64,000 bases of DNA, taken from positions 1 to 64,000 of the forward strand of contig CAYVRJ010000011.1 of the NCBI GenBank assembly GCA_964453645.1, given 5' to 3'. Of this stretch, positions 42,493 through 50,772 are shown one piece after another; within the stretch, counting starts at the first letter, position 1; the number at the start of each line of letters is the position of its first letter. This DNA comes from CAYVRJ01 sp964453645 (GTDB lineage Bacteria > Bacillota > Clostridia > Christensenellales > JAWKQI01). The position numbers were made by a program, and so were the translations under genes. Below the pieces are notes generated by a model. That model was not told where the DNA came from, did not search any database, and saw nothing but the letters and a program-made list of their open reading frames with translations.

Positions 42493-43785
42493 TTATTTTT
42501 TCTTGATCAAGGAGAGGATGAAGTACAGCGCTCCGCCCACTACCAAGCTGTTAATACCCGAAACGCCGATGGCAGAACCGAAGATATATCCGCCAAAGAT
42601 GTTGCTGGCCGTTAAGAAATCCACCAGAATGGCCACAACCCAGCTAATCACTGCAATGGCGTTAAAATCAACGATATTTTCGGATTTGTTGGGTACGTTC
42701 TTTTTCACAAAGAAGTAGTCAATGGCAATGATGGCGCCGATGGGCGGAATCAGCATTGCTAAAATGCCCAGGTAGGCGAACAGGTTTGTGTATACGCCCG
42801 ATGCGGCAATGATGGCACCGATCACAACGGTGATGATGGTGAACACATACTTTGGCGCCTTAAACATTTTGGAGCAAGCCAGACCGGCAGAGTATACGTT
42901 GTTGTCTCCCGAAGTCCACGAGGAGATGAGCAGCAGCAGGAAACCAACCCACATGAGCACCGGGCCACCGGCACTAACGATAACCGTTACCAAATCTCCC
43001 ATGCCCGTGCCCTTCACGGCAACAGCACCCAAGGAGACGAACAGGAAAAAGCCCAGTCCAAAGGAGATGAGTGATGCAAGGGCAGATTTTTTGCCGGGGA
43101 TACTATATCTCGTTACGTCGCTCACCAGAGTTGCACCCACTGCAAAGATTCCGATGGTGCCGGTGATCGCCAACCCAAAGGGCATAGCTTCGCCAACCGG
43201 CGCAAGTGCGCTGATGGCATCCCAGCCGCCGCCCTGGTTCACGCCCAGCGTTGCGGCATAGATAAACAATGCCAGCATGGGCAGCACAGAGATTTTGCTG
43301 AGCATGGAAACGCCCTTAAAGCCGAACAGGGAAGACGTACCCATGACGATTGCAAACAGGATACCGCCCCAGACCGCAAAACTTCCCGGTTCTGCGCCGA
43401 ACACACCCTCCAAGCTCATGACAAACACGCCCACGACCACGCCGTAGAAGATGATGTTTGCCAAAGCCATTGCAACGGAAACGATGTTCGCACCCTTGTC
43501 TCCAAAGGCGATTCTCGACAACATCGCTGTGGACACACCCTCTTTGGCTCCGGCAACAGCCAGCGGCATGGAATATAAGCCCAGAATGAGTGCACCGATG
43601 AAAATAGCGGCTAATGCCGAGCCAAGCGTCATTTGGGAAGCAATACTTCCCCCCGTAATTGCAGGAGTTGGGTTAATAACCCACGCCATCAACACGGCAA
43701 CAATGGCCCACAGTCCTTTTCTTTCGGACAACGGCACAACATTGAGTTCGTTGTCTGAAAACAGTTTTGGTGTTTTTTTAGACAT
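42493..43785 (-). CDS. codB-like: NCS1-family permease (cytosine/allantoin/hydantoin type)
   Basis: This 430-aa protein has about 12 helices and matches the NCS1 (nucleobase-cation symporter-1) family near CodB: NPTPAITGGSIASQMTLG, the GAKEGVSTAMLSRIAFGDKG segment and GASGVY-type motifs. Members bring in cytosine, purines, allantoin or hydantoins with H+ or Na+. The start at 43785 has GGAGG seven bases upstream; the longer frame has none. Next to hyuAB it points to a cyclic amide as the operon's substrate. Confidence 0.9.
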   Translation of the reverse strand: MSKKTPKLFSDNELNVVPLSERKGLWAIVAVLMAWVINPTPAITGGSIASQMTLGSALAAIFIGALILGLYSMPLAVAGAKEGVSTAMLSRIAFGDKGANIVSVAMALANIIFYGVVVGVFVMSLEGVFGAEPGSFAVWGGILFAIVMGTSSLFGFKGVSMLSKISVLPMLALFIYAATLGVNQGGGWDAISALAPVGEAMPFGLAITGTIGIFAVGATLVSDVTRYSIPGKKSALASLISFGLGFFLFVSLGAVAVKGTGMGDLVTVIVSAGGPVLMWVGFLLLLISSWTSGDNNVYSAGLACSKMFKAPKYVFTIITVVIGAIIAASGVYTNLFAYLGILAMLIPPIGAIIAIDYFFVKKNVPNKSENIVDFNAIAVISWVVAILVDFLTASNIFGGYIFGSAIGVSGINSLVVGGALYFILSLIKKK

Positions 43786-43833
43786 ATTTTTTCCTCCTTC
43801 GCCATTTTGGCAATTAGAAAAATATAAAATCAA

Positions 43834-44196
43834 TTAATTTCCCAAAATAAGCACGTAGAGTAGGATAAAGACTGCTTCATCACTGACTCCCTGTGTGCTG
43901 ACGTTATACCCCTCGTACACTTTTTTGACGATGGTTTCAATATCCTTGCGCTTTTGGCCGTGGACTTCAATTTCGTTTAAAACTTGGGGGGTAGGTTTGC
44001 TGCACTCACCTTTTAATATGCGGTTGCTGGCCAACAAAATATGGTTGATCATCGAACCCGCGTTACTCTCGGTTAGTTCCATGTTGAGATATGTGCCCAG
44101 GCCGTGTAGAATCTTCATGGTTATGTCCACACTTTGTTGTGTCACCAAACCCGCTTCTAGTAACAGATTGATCCTGTTTTGAATCCCTTCGTCCAT
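43834..44196 (-). CDS. yhfY: YhfY-like PRD-domain protein
   Basis: This 120-aa protein is a single PTS regulation domain. The conserved histidines are His31 (ILHGLG) and His52 (INHILLASNRILKG). PRDs are phosphorylated on His by HPr or EII proteins and normally control antiterminators or activators. No DNA- or RNA-binding part is present, so it should act through a partner, most simply YhfZ, encoded just upstream. HPr and enzyme I genes lie in the same operon. Confidence 0.82.
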   Translation of the reverse strand: MDEGIQNRINLLLEAGLVTQQSVDITMKILHGLGTYLNMELTESNAGSMINHILLASNRILKGECSKPTPQVLNEIEVHGQKRKDIETIVKKVYEGYNVSTQGVSDEAVFILLYVLILGN

Positions 44197-44211
44197 GTTT
44201 TACACCCTCCG

Positions 44212-45132
44212 TTAATATTTGGGCAGCATCTTATCTTCAATAATCTGCCGCTGAATCTCTACTACACGACCTACGTCGATCACTTCGTTTAAGATATAGT
44301 GCTGATGGAGTTTTTCCTTTAAGCACACGATCACCGCTTCGGTGTCCATTTTCAACATGTCGCTGGGCAAGTTAAGTTCGATGCACTTTAATTGGGAAAA
44401 GCGCTCCTGCGCCTCATCGCCGTTCCAAACGGCCACGTCCACCTCACCCAAATCCAATTTCTTGATCAACTGGTTGTAGGGGCATTTGATAAACTCCGCC
44501 TGTGCGTCCTTGAGCCACTGCTGGGTCATAAACATTTGGTCGATGGAGTTTGGATCCACCGCCACCCGTATGCCGTCGAAGGGTTCACCCGAGAAACCGT
44601 CTCGCAAAATGATGGCATGGCCGCCAACATAGGAACCCGATCCAAAGCCCATTGCAATCTCCAACCCCTCGTCCCGCTTCATGGCCTCCACAGCCGCCAA
44701 GTGGGAGCAAACCGCAAAATCGTATCTGCCCGCCAGCACGCCGCTAATTCTCGCATCCGATCCCCGCTGATAGGCTAAGTTAAACTCGATATCCGCACTT
44801 TCAAATTCGGTATAGAGGGCTGTTGCCAGCCCCTCGTACCGCTTGGAATAGGGAAGGGGCATTGTGCCAAAAATCGAGGAAAATCCCGCAATGTTAAACA
44901 GCTTTTTCTTGTGAATGTCCGTGATGAAGGTGCCCGTATGCCCTGTGGCTTTTAGGGCAACGCCTCCGTTTTCCTTTAAAAAAGCCAGTGCGTTTTGAAC
45001 CGTTCCCCTGCCCACGCCAATGTCCTTGGCAAAGTCCTCGACCCGGGGAATCTTGTCGCCTATCTTCATACTCAAAAACATTCCGGCAATTTGCTTGACT
45101 GCAATGCCGTTGTTTGTTATTAGCTTGCTCAT
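44212..45132 (-). CDS. yhfZ: YhfZ-like GntR-type regulator
   Basis: This 306-aa regulator has an N-terminal GntR-like winged helix (PRVEDFAKDIGVGRGTVQNA, about residues 28-50) and a large C-terminal domain like a periplasmic binding protein (about 90-300, DGIRVAVDPNSIDQMF), as in YhfZ. It probably senses the operon's substrate or product. It is the first gene of the yhf-type operon, about 50 bases downstream of a perfect 22-bp palindrome that is its likely binding site. Confidence 0.86.
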   Translation of the reverse strand: MSKLITNNGIAVKQIAGMFLSMKIGDKIPRVEDFAKDIGVGRGTVQNALAFLKENGGVALKATGHTGTFITDIHKKKLFNIAGFSSIFGTMPLPYSKRYEGLATALYTEFESADIEFNLAYQRGSDARISGVLAGRYDFAVCSHLAAVEAMKRDEGLEIAMGFGSGSYVGGHAIILRDGFSGEPFDGIRVAVDPNSIDQMFMTQQWLKDAQAEFIKCPYNQLIKKLDLGEVDVAVWNGDEAQERFSQLKCIELNLPSDMLKMDTEAVIVCLKEKLHQHYILNEVIDVGRVVEIQRQIIEDKMLPKY

Positions 45133-45182
45133 ACCGCACCTAAGTTCTTATATATATTTATTTTATCTTTGGAGGTTTTAAC

Positions 45183-45233
45183 AATATACAGTAAACTGTA
45201 TATTCATTATATCACGGCCATCGCTTTTGTCAA
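45183..45233 (-). promoter_or_regulatory. yhf operon promoter with perfect 22-bp operator
   Basis: Read on the minus strand, TTGACA (plus 228-233 of 45 kb) and TATAAT (plus 206-211) are 16 bases apart. AATATACAGT-AA-ACTGTATATT (45183-45204) has 10-bp arms that match perfectly and begins one base after the -10, so it covers the transcription start. This is the best operator candidate in the window and fits repression by YhfZ. Confidence 0.88.
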
Positions 45234-45248
45234 GTTTTTTATTAAAAT

Positions 45249-45283
45249 AAAAAAACCGAATCTGTTTCATCACATTCGGTTCT
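45249..45283 (-). terminator. Terminator of the TrpXYZ-like operon
   Basis: ACCGAAT (45255-45261) pairs with ATTCGGT (45274-45280); on the minus strand the stem is followed by TTTTTTTATTTT. It ends the operon 48078-45317 and insulates it from the yhf promoter, whose -35 lies about 20 bases further on. Confidence 0.85.
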
Positions 45284-45316
45284 GTTTAAAAAATATATAA
45301 GGGGACTTGCCACAAC

Positions 45317-46111
45317 TTAGGACAACAGCATCTCGTCCGTCTCTTCCTGTGCCCCAGCCAACTGGGCAAATTTGCTTATGAGATCGGCTTTTTTAAGCTG
45401 TTTCTTCTCTTCCCCGGAGATATCTAAAATAATTTTTCCCAAATTCATCATGATCAACCGGTTTCCGTGGCGAATGGCATCGGACATATTGTGGGTGATC
45501 ATCATTGCAGTGAGGTTATTTTCCGCAATAATTTGTTCCGTCAACTCTAAGACTTTGGCAGCAGTTGCCGGATCCAGCGCTGCCGTGTGTTCATCCAGCA
45601 GCAAAAGCTTTGGTTTTTTCAGCGTTGCCATTAAGAGGGTGAGCGCTTGCCGCTGCCCTCCGGAGAGTAACCCAACTTTGGAAGTCATTCTGCCTTCCAA
45701 TCCCAAACCAAGCTTTTTTAAATACTCGTGGTAACGCTCCCGCTCGGACTTTAAAATGCCCCATTTTAAGGTGCGCTTTTCTCCCCGGCGCAGGGCAAGG
45801 GCTAAATTTTCGTCGATGCCCATGTTTGCTGCCGTGCCCATCATTGGATCTTGAAAGATGTGTCCAATATATCCCGCACGCTTGTGTTCGGGCAGGGACG
45901 AAACGTCACTTCCGTTGATAATGATGGAACCCTCGTCGATGGGCCAAACGCCCGCCACAGCGTTGAGCATGGTGGATTTACCCGCTCCGTTGCCCCCGAT
46001 GACGGTAATAAAATCACCTTCGTTTATTTTTAAATCAATGCCGCAAAGGGCTTTCTTTTCGTTAATGGTTCCTATATTAAAGGTCTTATGGATATTGACA
46101 AGCTCTAACAT
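45317..46111 (-). CDS. ABC transporter ATPase (TrpZ-like)
   Basis: This 264-aa ATPase has Walker A (GGNGAGKST), signature (LLSGGQRQAL) and Walker B (LLLLDEHTAALD); the DEHTA form is typical of the ATPases paired with PF04392-type binding proteins. It begins one base after the permease stop. Confidence 0.92.
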   Translation of the reverse strand: MLELVNIHKTFNIGTINEKKALCGIDLKINEGDFITVIGGNGAGKSTMLNAVAGVWPIDEGSIIINGSDVSSLPEHKRAGYIGHIFQDPMMGTAANMGIDENLALALRRGEKRTLKWGILKSERERYHEYLKKLGLGLEGRMTSKVGLLSGGQRQALTLLMATLKKPKLLLLDEHTAALDPATAAKVLELTEQIIAENNLTAMMITHNMSDAIRHGNRLIMMNLGKIILDISGEEKKQLKKADLISKFAQLAGAQEETDEMLLS

Positions 46112-47053
46112 TTACTTCACCTTCCCTTTGCCCAAACTCTTAAAGGAGTTTTTGGACTTTGCACGAAGATAAGGGATCGCAAGGAAAATTGCCACAATGA
46201 CTGCTGTGAGCAACTTTAGCATATCTGTGGGCATTTTTAACCACATGACGATGCCAATGACTAAATAATACACCACACCGCCTAAAATGACAAAAGCCAA
46301 ACGAAGGGCGAAATTTACATTCTTCCCAACAATCACTTCGCCGATGATCACAGCGGCTAAGCCGATGACAATTGCACCCTGTCCCATTTTAATATCCGCA
46401 AACCCTTGAAATTGCGTCATCAGGGCACCGGACAGTGCAACCAATCCGTTTGATAGACACAAAGCGATGACCTTCATCACATTGATGTTAATGCCCAGCG
46501 CTTTAGCCATATTGGGGTTGCTGCCCGTGGCTCTCAGTGCACTGCCCTGCTCTGTGCCAAAGTACCAGTAGAGCAGACAAATTAATGCACCACCAAATAA
46601 AACCACGGTCAATATGGAACCCCATACATCCCGCAAGCTCACCATCAGTGAGTACTTGTCCACATTCACTGCTTTGTTGGCTCCCCCAAGGATTAATAGG
46701 TTCACAGACCAAAGGGAGATTTGTGTGAGGATTCCCGCTAAAATGCCGGGAATGCCCAGGACAGTGTGCAAGATTCCGGTGATGCAACCCGCAATCACCC
46801 CGACGATTACAGCAACGACAATCGCCAGGGGAGCGGGCACACCCGAAACAATTAAAACAACAGCCACAGCCCCTCCGGTTGCAAAGGAGCCGTCGACAGT
46901 TAGATCAGCAAAATCCAGCAAACGATATGTAATGAACACACCCAAAGCCATCATACCCCAAATGATACCTTGGGCAATATTACCCGGCAGGGCAGACAGC
47001 AGGTTCACGGGGTTTAGGGATGAGAAGTACTCAAGCACATTCATAACAATCAT
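46112..47053 (-). CDS. ABC transporter permease (TrpY-like)
   Basis: This 313-aa permease of the branched-chain/RbsC-type superfamily has about eight helices and the conserved AVVLIVSGVP and GAGVFITYRLLDFADLTVDG-like opening. It is the membrane part of the importer. Two in-frame ATGs (47053 and 47044) share the AGGAAAGGA site; either may be used. Confidence 0.9.
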   Translation of the reverse strand: MIVMNVLEYFSSLNPVNLLSALPGNIAQGIIWGMMALGVFITYRLLDFADLTVDGSFATGGAVAVVLIVSGVPAPLAIVVAVIVGVIAGCITGILHTVLGIPGILAGILTQISLWSVNLLILGGANKAVNVDKYSLMVSLRDVWGSILTVVLFGGALICLLYWYFGTEQGSALRATGSNPNMAKALGININVMKVIALCLSNGLVALSGALMTQFQGFADIKMGQGAIVIGLAAVIIGEVIVGKNVNFALRLAFVILGGVVYYLVIGIVMWLKMPTDMLKLLTAVIVAIFLAIPYLRAKSKNSFKSLGKGKVK

Positions 47054-47079
47054 TTCCTTTCCTGGAGGCCTAGGTCTCT

Positions 47080-48078
47080 TTACTCTGCAATGGGTTCGTA
47101 GTTACTGGGGGGAACAATATTCAACTCTTCGCAAATTTTTGCGTTGTATAACTGAGTGAATTTGGGTGCATACCGTATTTCCATTGCTGCGGGATCGGCA
47201 CCGTTCACTAAAATCTCATACGCCATTTCACCAGTAGTATATCCAAGATCGTAGTAACTAATAGAGAGTGTGGCCACACCACATCCCTTGCAGATGCCCT
47301 CTTCTCCAGCGATTACGGGAATCTTAGCGGGTACGCAAATGTTTTTCACGATTTCTGCGTTGGATGCAACAGCGTTGTCGGTGGGAACATAAATCACTTC
47401 GCTGTCCGCAGCGGCAGCAGTGACAACCGATTGCAGATCATTAGAATCCGAAAAGGTGTAGTCCTTGCAGGTATATCCCATGTCTGTCAAGTGCTTGGAG
47501 ATCACCTGTGCCTGATACTTGGAGTTGGGTTCTGCCGAGCAATAGAGTATGCCCACTTTTTTGGCATCGGGGAACAGTTCGTTTAACATTTTTGCCTGCT
47601 GATCCAAAGGAGCCAGGTCGGAAGTTCCCGAAACGTTTTTACCCGTAACACCCGTCCAGTCGCTGATATCCAGGGCTGTGCCGTAGTCGGTTACTGAGGT
47701 TCCCAGAATGGGAATTTTATCCGTTGCCGTTTGTGCCGCTTGCAGGGCAGGTGTTGCATTTGCCATAATCAGATCCACATTAGAAGAGACAAACTGGTTG
47801 GCAATCACCGCACAAGTGGGTGAATCTCCCGAAGCGTTTTGTTCGTCAAACGTGATTTGATCCCCCAACTTTTCTTTGAGGGCATCTTTAAACCCTTGGG
47901 TGGCCGCATCCAGCGCTGGATGTTGTACCAATTGACAAATTCCAACAGTGTAGGTCTTTGCCTCAGCAGCAGGTTGGCTGTTCTCTTTAGATGGCTCAGG
48001 TGCAGCAGGTGCTCCGCACGCTGCCAAGGCCATCAGGATTACGATTGCTAGTGTCAGTGCAACAATTTTGTTTTTCAT
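47080..48078 (-). CDS. ABC substrate-binding lipoprotein (TrpX-like, PF04392)
   Basis: This 332-aa lipoprotein has a lipobox (LMALAAC, Cys21) and the family motifs YTVGICQLVQHPALDA, ILGTSVTDYGTA and VYVPTDNAVASN. Relatives bind tryptophan, tyrosine or other small molecules; the ligand is not clear here. The start at 48078 has AAGGAGG six bases upstream. No T-box is visible in the 87-nt leader, but a perfect 10-bp palindrome is. Confidence 0.9.
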   Translation of the reverse strand: MKNKIVALTLAIVILMALAACGAPAAPEPSKENSQPAAEAKTYTVGICQLVQHPALDAATQGFKDALKEKLGDQITFDEQNASGDSPTCAVIANQFVSSNVDLIMANATPALQAAQTATDKIPILGTSVTDYGTALDISDWTGVTGKNVSGTSDLAPLDQQAKMLNELFPDAKKVGILYCSAEPNSKYQAQVISKHLTDMGYTCKDYTFSDSNDLQSVVTAAAADSEVIYVPTDNAVASNAEIVKNICVPAKIPVIAGEEGICKGCGVATLSISYYDLGYTTGEMAYEILVNGADPAAMEIRYAPKFTQLYNAKICEELNIVPPSNYEPIAE

Positions 48079-48119
48079 TTTCATCCTCCTTAGCACTTAA
48101 AGTCGCTTACATATATTTT

Positions 48120-48140
48120 ATTCTTACATAATGTAAGAAT
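48120..48140. promoter_or_regulatory. Perfect palindrome in the TrpX-like leader
   Basis: ATTCTTACAT-A-ATGTAAGAAT has 10-bp arms and lies about 25-45 bases after the predicted start point and 42 bases before the ATG. It could be a repressor site or an RNA hairpin; no T run follows, so it is not a terminator. Confidence 0.65.
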
Positions 48141-48171
48141 TTTTCACATTTTGTTTGAAAACCTACAAATT

Positions 48172-48200
48172 AGTATAGAGATTTTAACCGAAAATGTCAA
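48172..48200 (-). promoter_or_regulatory. Promoter of the TrpXYZ-like operon
   Basis: Read on the minus strand, TTGACA (plus 195-200 of 48 kb) and TATACT (plus 172-177) are 17 bases apart. Confidence 0.75.
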
Positions 48201-48273
48201 TCCCAGCGATCTATGTTTTCAGATCCCTCCTGTGTAATTTTTCAAAGAAATGTACCCAAAACAAACCCTTTAC

Positions 48274-48303
48274 TTGACATTTTGTGCATAATAATGCTAT
48301 AAA
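48274..48303 (+). promoter_or_regulatory. Promoter of the penicillin-binding protein gene
   Basis: TTGACA (48274-48279) and TATAAA (48298-48303) are 18 bases apart, about 40 bases before the ATG at 48342. Confidence 0.7.
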
Positions 48304-48341
48304 ATCTATATACGCACCCGCAAGCTTAGGGGGATTTACAC

Positions 48342-50627
48342 ATGAGCAAAAAATTGATCGTTATTTTAAGTACCATTCTGCTCTCTGCCGCAGTCATTTT
48401 AACCGGGGTGATCTTGTATCCAACGGTGTTTGGCCCATCGGATGTGCAGGGTGGGGAAAATAAAAAGCCTGTTCAGCCCGATGAATGGATGCTCCACTAT
48501 TTTACCCTATTAAACGAAGGCCGTTACGAGGAACTGTACCCGAAGCTCAGCGATCACAGCCAAGGGATGATCTCCCAAGAGGATTTCGTTGAAAAGCATC
48601 AAAATATCTATGGCGGCATTGGGGCAGCCAACCTCTCTGTTACTATTAAAAAAGTTTCTGATTATACTCCCAAAGACGAGACAACAGTGAAAACAAACGG
48701 AAAAGTGGTGGAATACACCTTAGGTTTAGATACCACTGCCGGTAAAATAACGTTAACCAACAGTGCCCGACTCACCCAAGATGAAAATGAACAATATCGT
48801 TTGGAGTGGAGCCCGCAGTCCATCTTTCCCTCCCTCACCTGGCAGGACAAGGTGCGGGTGAACACCACAAAAGCACAGCGAGGTTGTATTTATGATCGGA
48901 ACGGCGAAATACTCGCTGGGCCGGGCATTGCCTCTGCCGTTGGTTTTGTGCCCGGCAAGATGCGCAAGGCGGCAGACGTGCAACCAACAGAGGCACCCGA
49001 TGACATACCCACCCAAACGCCCAGCAAAACAAACGATCAAAAGGCTGAGAATAATAAACAACCAAAGGCCAGCGAAAAACCCAAGGAAGGCGAGAAGGCT
49101 CCGGTGGATGAAAAGCCCCCAGTGGACGAGCAACAGCCTGCTGCAAGTACAACACCTTTGGAGGATTTGCCCGATACGCCCTATTCTCTGGACGACATTG
49201 TATTTATTGCAGAGCGGTTGGAGATGACCCCCGAGAGTATCATTAAAAAACTAAACGCTTCGTATGTGAAGGACGACACGTTTGTGTTGTTAAAAACCGT
49301 ATCCAAGGAGGCGTATCCCCTCAAGGAAGAATTACTCACCATCCCCGGCATTAAGATCAGCGATACCCCCGTGCGGTATTACCCCATGGGTGAAAAGGCC
49401 TCCCACTTGGTGGGTTACATTCAGGGTATCAACGCCGAAGAGCTGGAAGCCATGAAAGATCAGGGTTACCATATGAACAGTTTGATCGGCAAGGCTGGTT
49501 TGGAAAAAATTTATGAAGAACAACTCCGCGCCTCCGACGGCTGCGAGATTATAGTCGTGGACGGGACAGGTAAGACAAAAGAGACGTTGGCAAAAAGGGA
49601 ACCCTCCGACGGCCAAGACATCACCCTAACCATCGACGCACAGATACAGGATCAGCTCTACAGCTTGTTTTGCGAAGATAAGGGCAACTCAGTGGCTATG
49701 AACCCCAAGACCGGGGAAGTGCTGGCCCTTGTGAGTACGCCGTCCTACGATGCCAACGACTTTGTGTTGGGTTTGTCCTCCAGCAAGTGGGCAGCCCTCA
49801 ACGAGGACGAAAACAAACCCATGTTCAACCGCTTTAAAGCAGCACTGTGCCCCGGTTCCACCATGAAGGCCATCACGGCCGCAATTGCTTTAAACACGGG
49901 GGTCGTTGCCCCCAAGGACGATTTTGGGGCAAGCGGGCTCAAGTGGCGCAAGGACAACACTTGGGGCGGATATTATATTACCACCACCAAGGCCTACGAG
50001 GGAGCTGCCAACGTGGAGAATGCTCTCGTCTACTCGGACAACATTTATTTTGCCAAAGCTGCCATGAAGATCGGTGCAGATCGGTTTGCACAGGAGCTTG
50101 TGAACATTGGCTTCGAGGAGCGAATCCCCTTTGAATACGGGCTGTACTCCTCCATTATTTCGTCCACCGAAACCTTTACATCCGAAATACAGTTGGCGGA
50201 CAGCGGGTTCGGCCAGGGGCAAATTCTCACAAACCCCATTCATTTGGCAACCATCTACGCTGCTTTTGTGAACGAGGGTAACATCATTCAGCCCACCCTG
50301 CGCTACGGCAGCTCCCCCACCTTTTGGAAGGAAGGAGCTTTTTCACCCGAAACGGCAACGACCATTAAAAACGCATTAATTCAGGTGGTGGAGCGGGGAA
50401 CGGGAACCGAAGCCAAAATTGCCGGAAAGAAACTTGGCGGAAAGACGGGCACGGCAGAGATTAAACAATCCAAAGAGGATGAGACGGGCACGGAATTGGG
50501 TTGGTTTGTGCTCTTCACTGCGGACAATTCCTCGTCTCCCCTGCTGGTTGTTTCCATGGTGGAAGATGTGAAAGGCCGGGGAGGCAGCCACTATGTGGTG
50601 CCCAAGGTGAAGGCGCTGTTTGAATAG
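48342..50627 (+). CDS. Class B penicillin-binding protein with MecA_N domain (PBP2a/PBP3-like)
   Basis: This 761-aa protein has one N-terminal membrane helix (about 5-27), an NTF2-like MecA_N domain (about 48-165), a PBP dimerisation domain and a C-terminal transpeptidase. Catalytic motifs are complete: STMK (Ser506), SDN (Ser565) and KTG (Lys701). It cross-links peptidoglycan outside the membrane. MecA_N-type PBPs include low-affinity enzymes, so reduced beta-lactam binding is possible. A Pro/Lys/Glu-rich insert of about 75 residues (about 208-285) interrupts the dimerisation domain, which is unusual. Confidence 0.93.
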   Translation: MSKKLIVILSTILLSAAVILTGVILYPTVFGPSDVQGGENKKPVQPDEWMLHYFTLLNEGRYEELYPKLSDHSQGMISQEDFVEKHQNIYGGIGAANLSVTIKKVSDYTPKDETTVKTNGKVVEYTLGLDTTAGKITLTNSARLTQDENEQYRLEWSPQSIFPSLTWQDKVRVNTTKAQRGCIYDRNGEILAGPGIASAVGFVPGKMRKAADVQPTEAPDDIPTQTPSKTNDQKAENNKQPKASEKPKEGEKAPVDEKPPVDEQQPAASTTPLEDLPDTPYSLDDIVFIAERLEMTPESIIKKLNASYVKDDTFVLLKTVSKEAYPLKEELLTIPGIKISDTPVRYYPMGEKASHLVGYIQGINAEELEAMKDQGYHMNSLIGKAGLEKIYEEQLRASDGCEIIVVDGTGKTKETLAKREPSDGQDITLTIDAQIQDQLYSLFCEDKGNSVAMNPKTGEVLALVSTPSYDANDFVLGLSSSKWAALNEDENKPMFNRFKAALCPGSTMKAITAAIALNTGVVAPKDDFGASGLKWRKDNTWGGYYITTTKAYEGAANVENALVYSDNIYFAKAAMKIGADRFAQELVNIGFEERIPFEYGLYSSIISSTETFTSEIQLADSGFGQGQILTNPIHLATIYAAFVNEGNIIQPTLRYGSSPTFWKEGAFSPETATTIKNALIQVVERGTGTEAKIAGKKLGGKTGTAEIKQSKEDETGTELGWFVLFTADNSSSPLLVVSMVEDVKGRGGSHYVVPKVKALFE

Positions 50628-50663
50628 ATACCACCCTTTATTCTTGTATCTTAAAAATAAACC

Positions 50664-50722
50664 ATGGGTATATCCCAGAAACGCACTGCCTTAAATGGCA
50701 ATTTCCAGTCTGATATACCCAT
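50664..50722. repeat. 11-bp perfect inverted repeat with structured loop
   Basis: ATGGGTATATC (50664-50674) is the exact reverse complement of GATATACCCAT (50712-50722). The 37-nt loop contains further pairing (ACTG/CAGT, GCC/GGC). It lies between two convergent genes and may be a bidirectional terminator or a small insertion; T runs on either side are poor. Confidence 0.65.
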
Positions 50723-50772
50723 AGGTAATATTATATTTGTTATTTCTGGCATGGACTACGCCGTTGATACCC

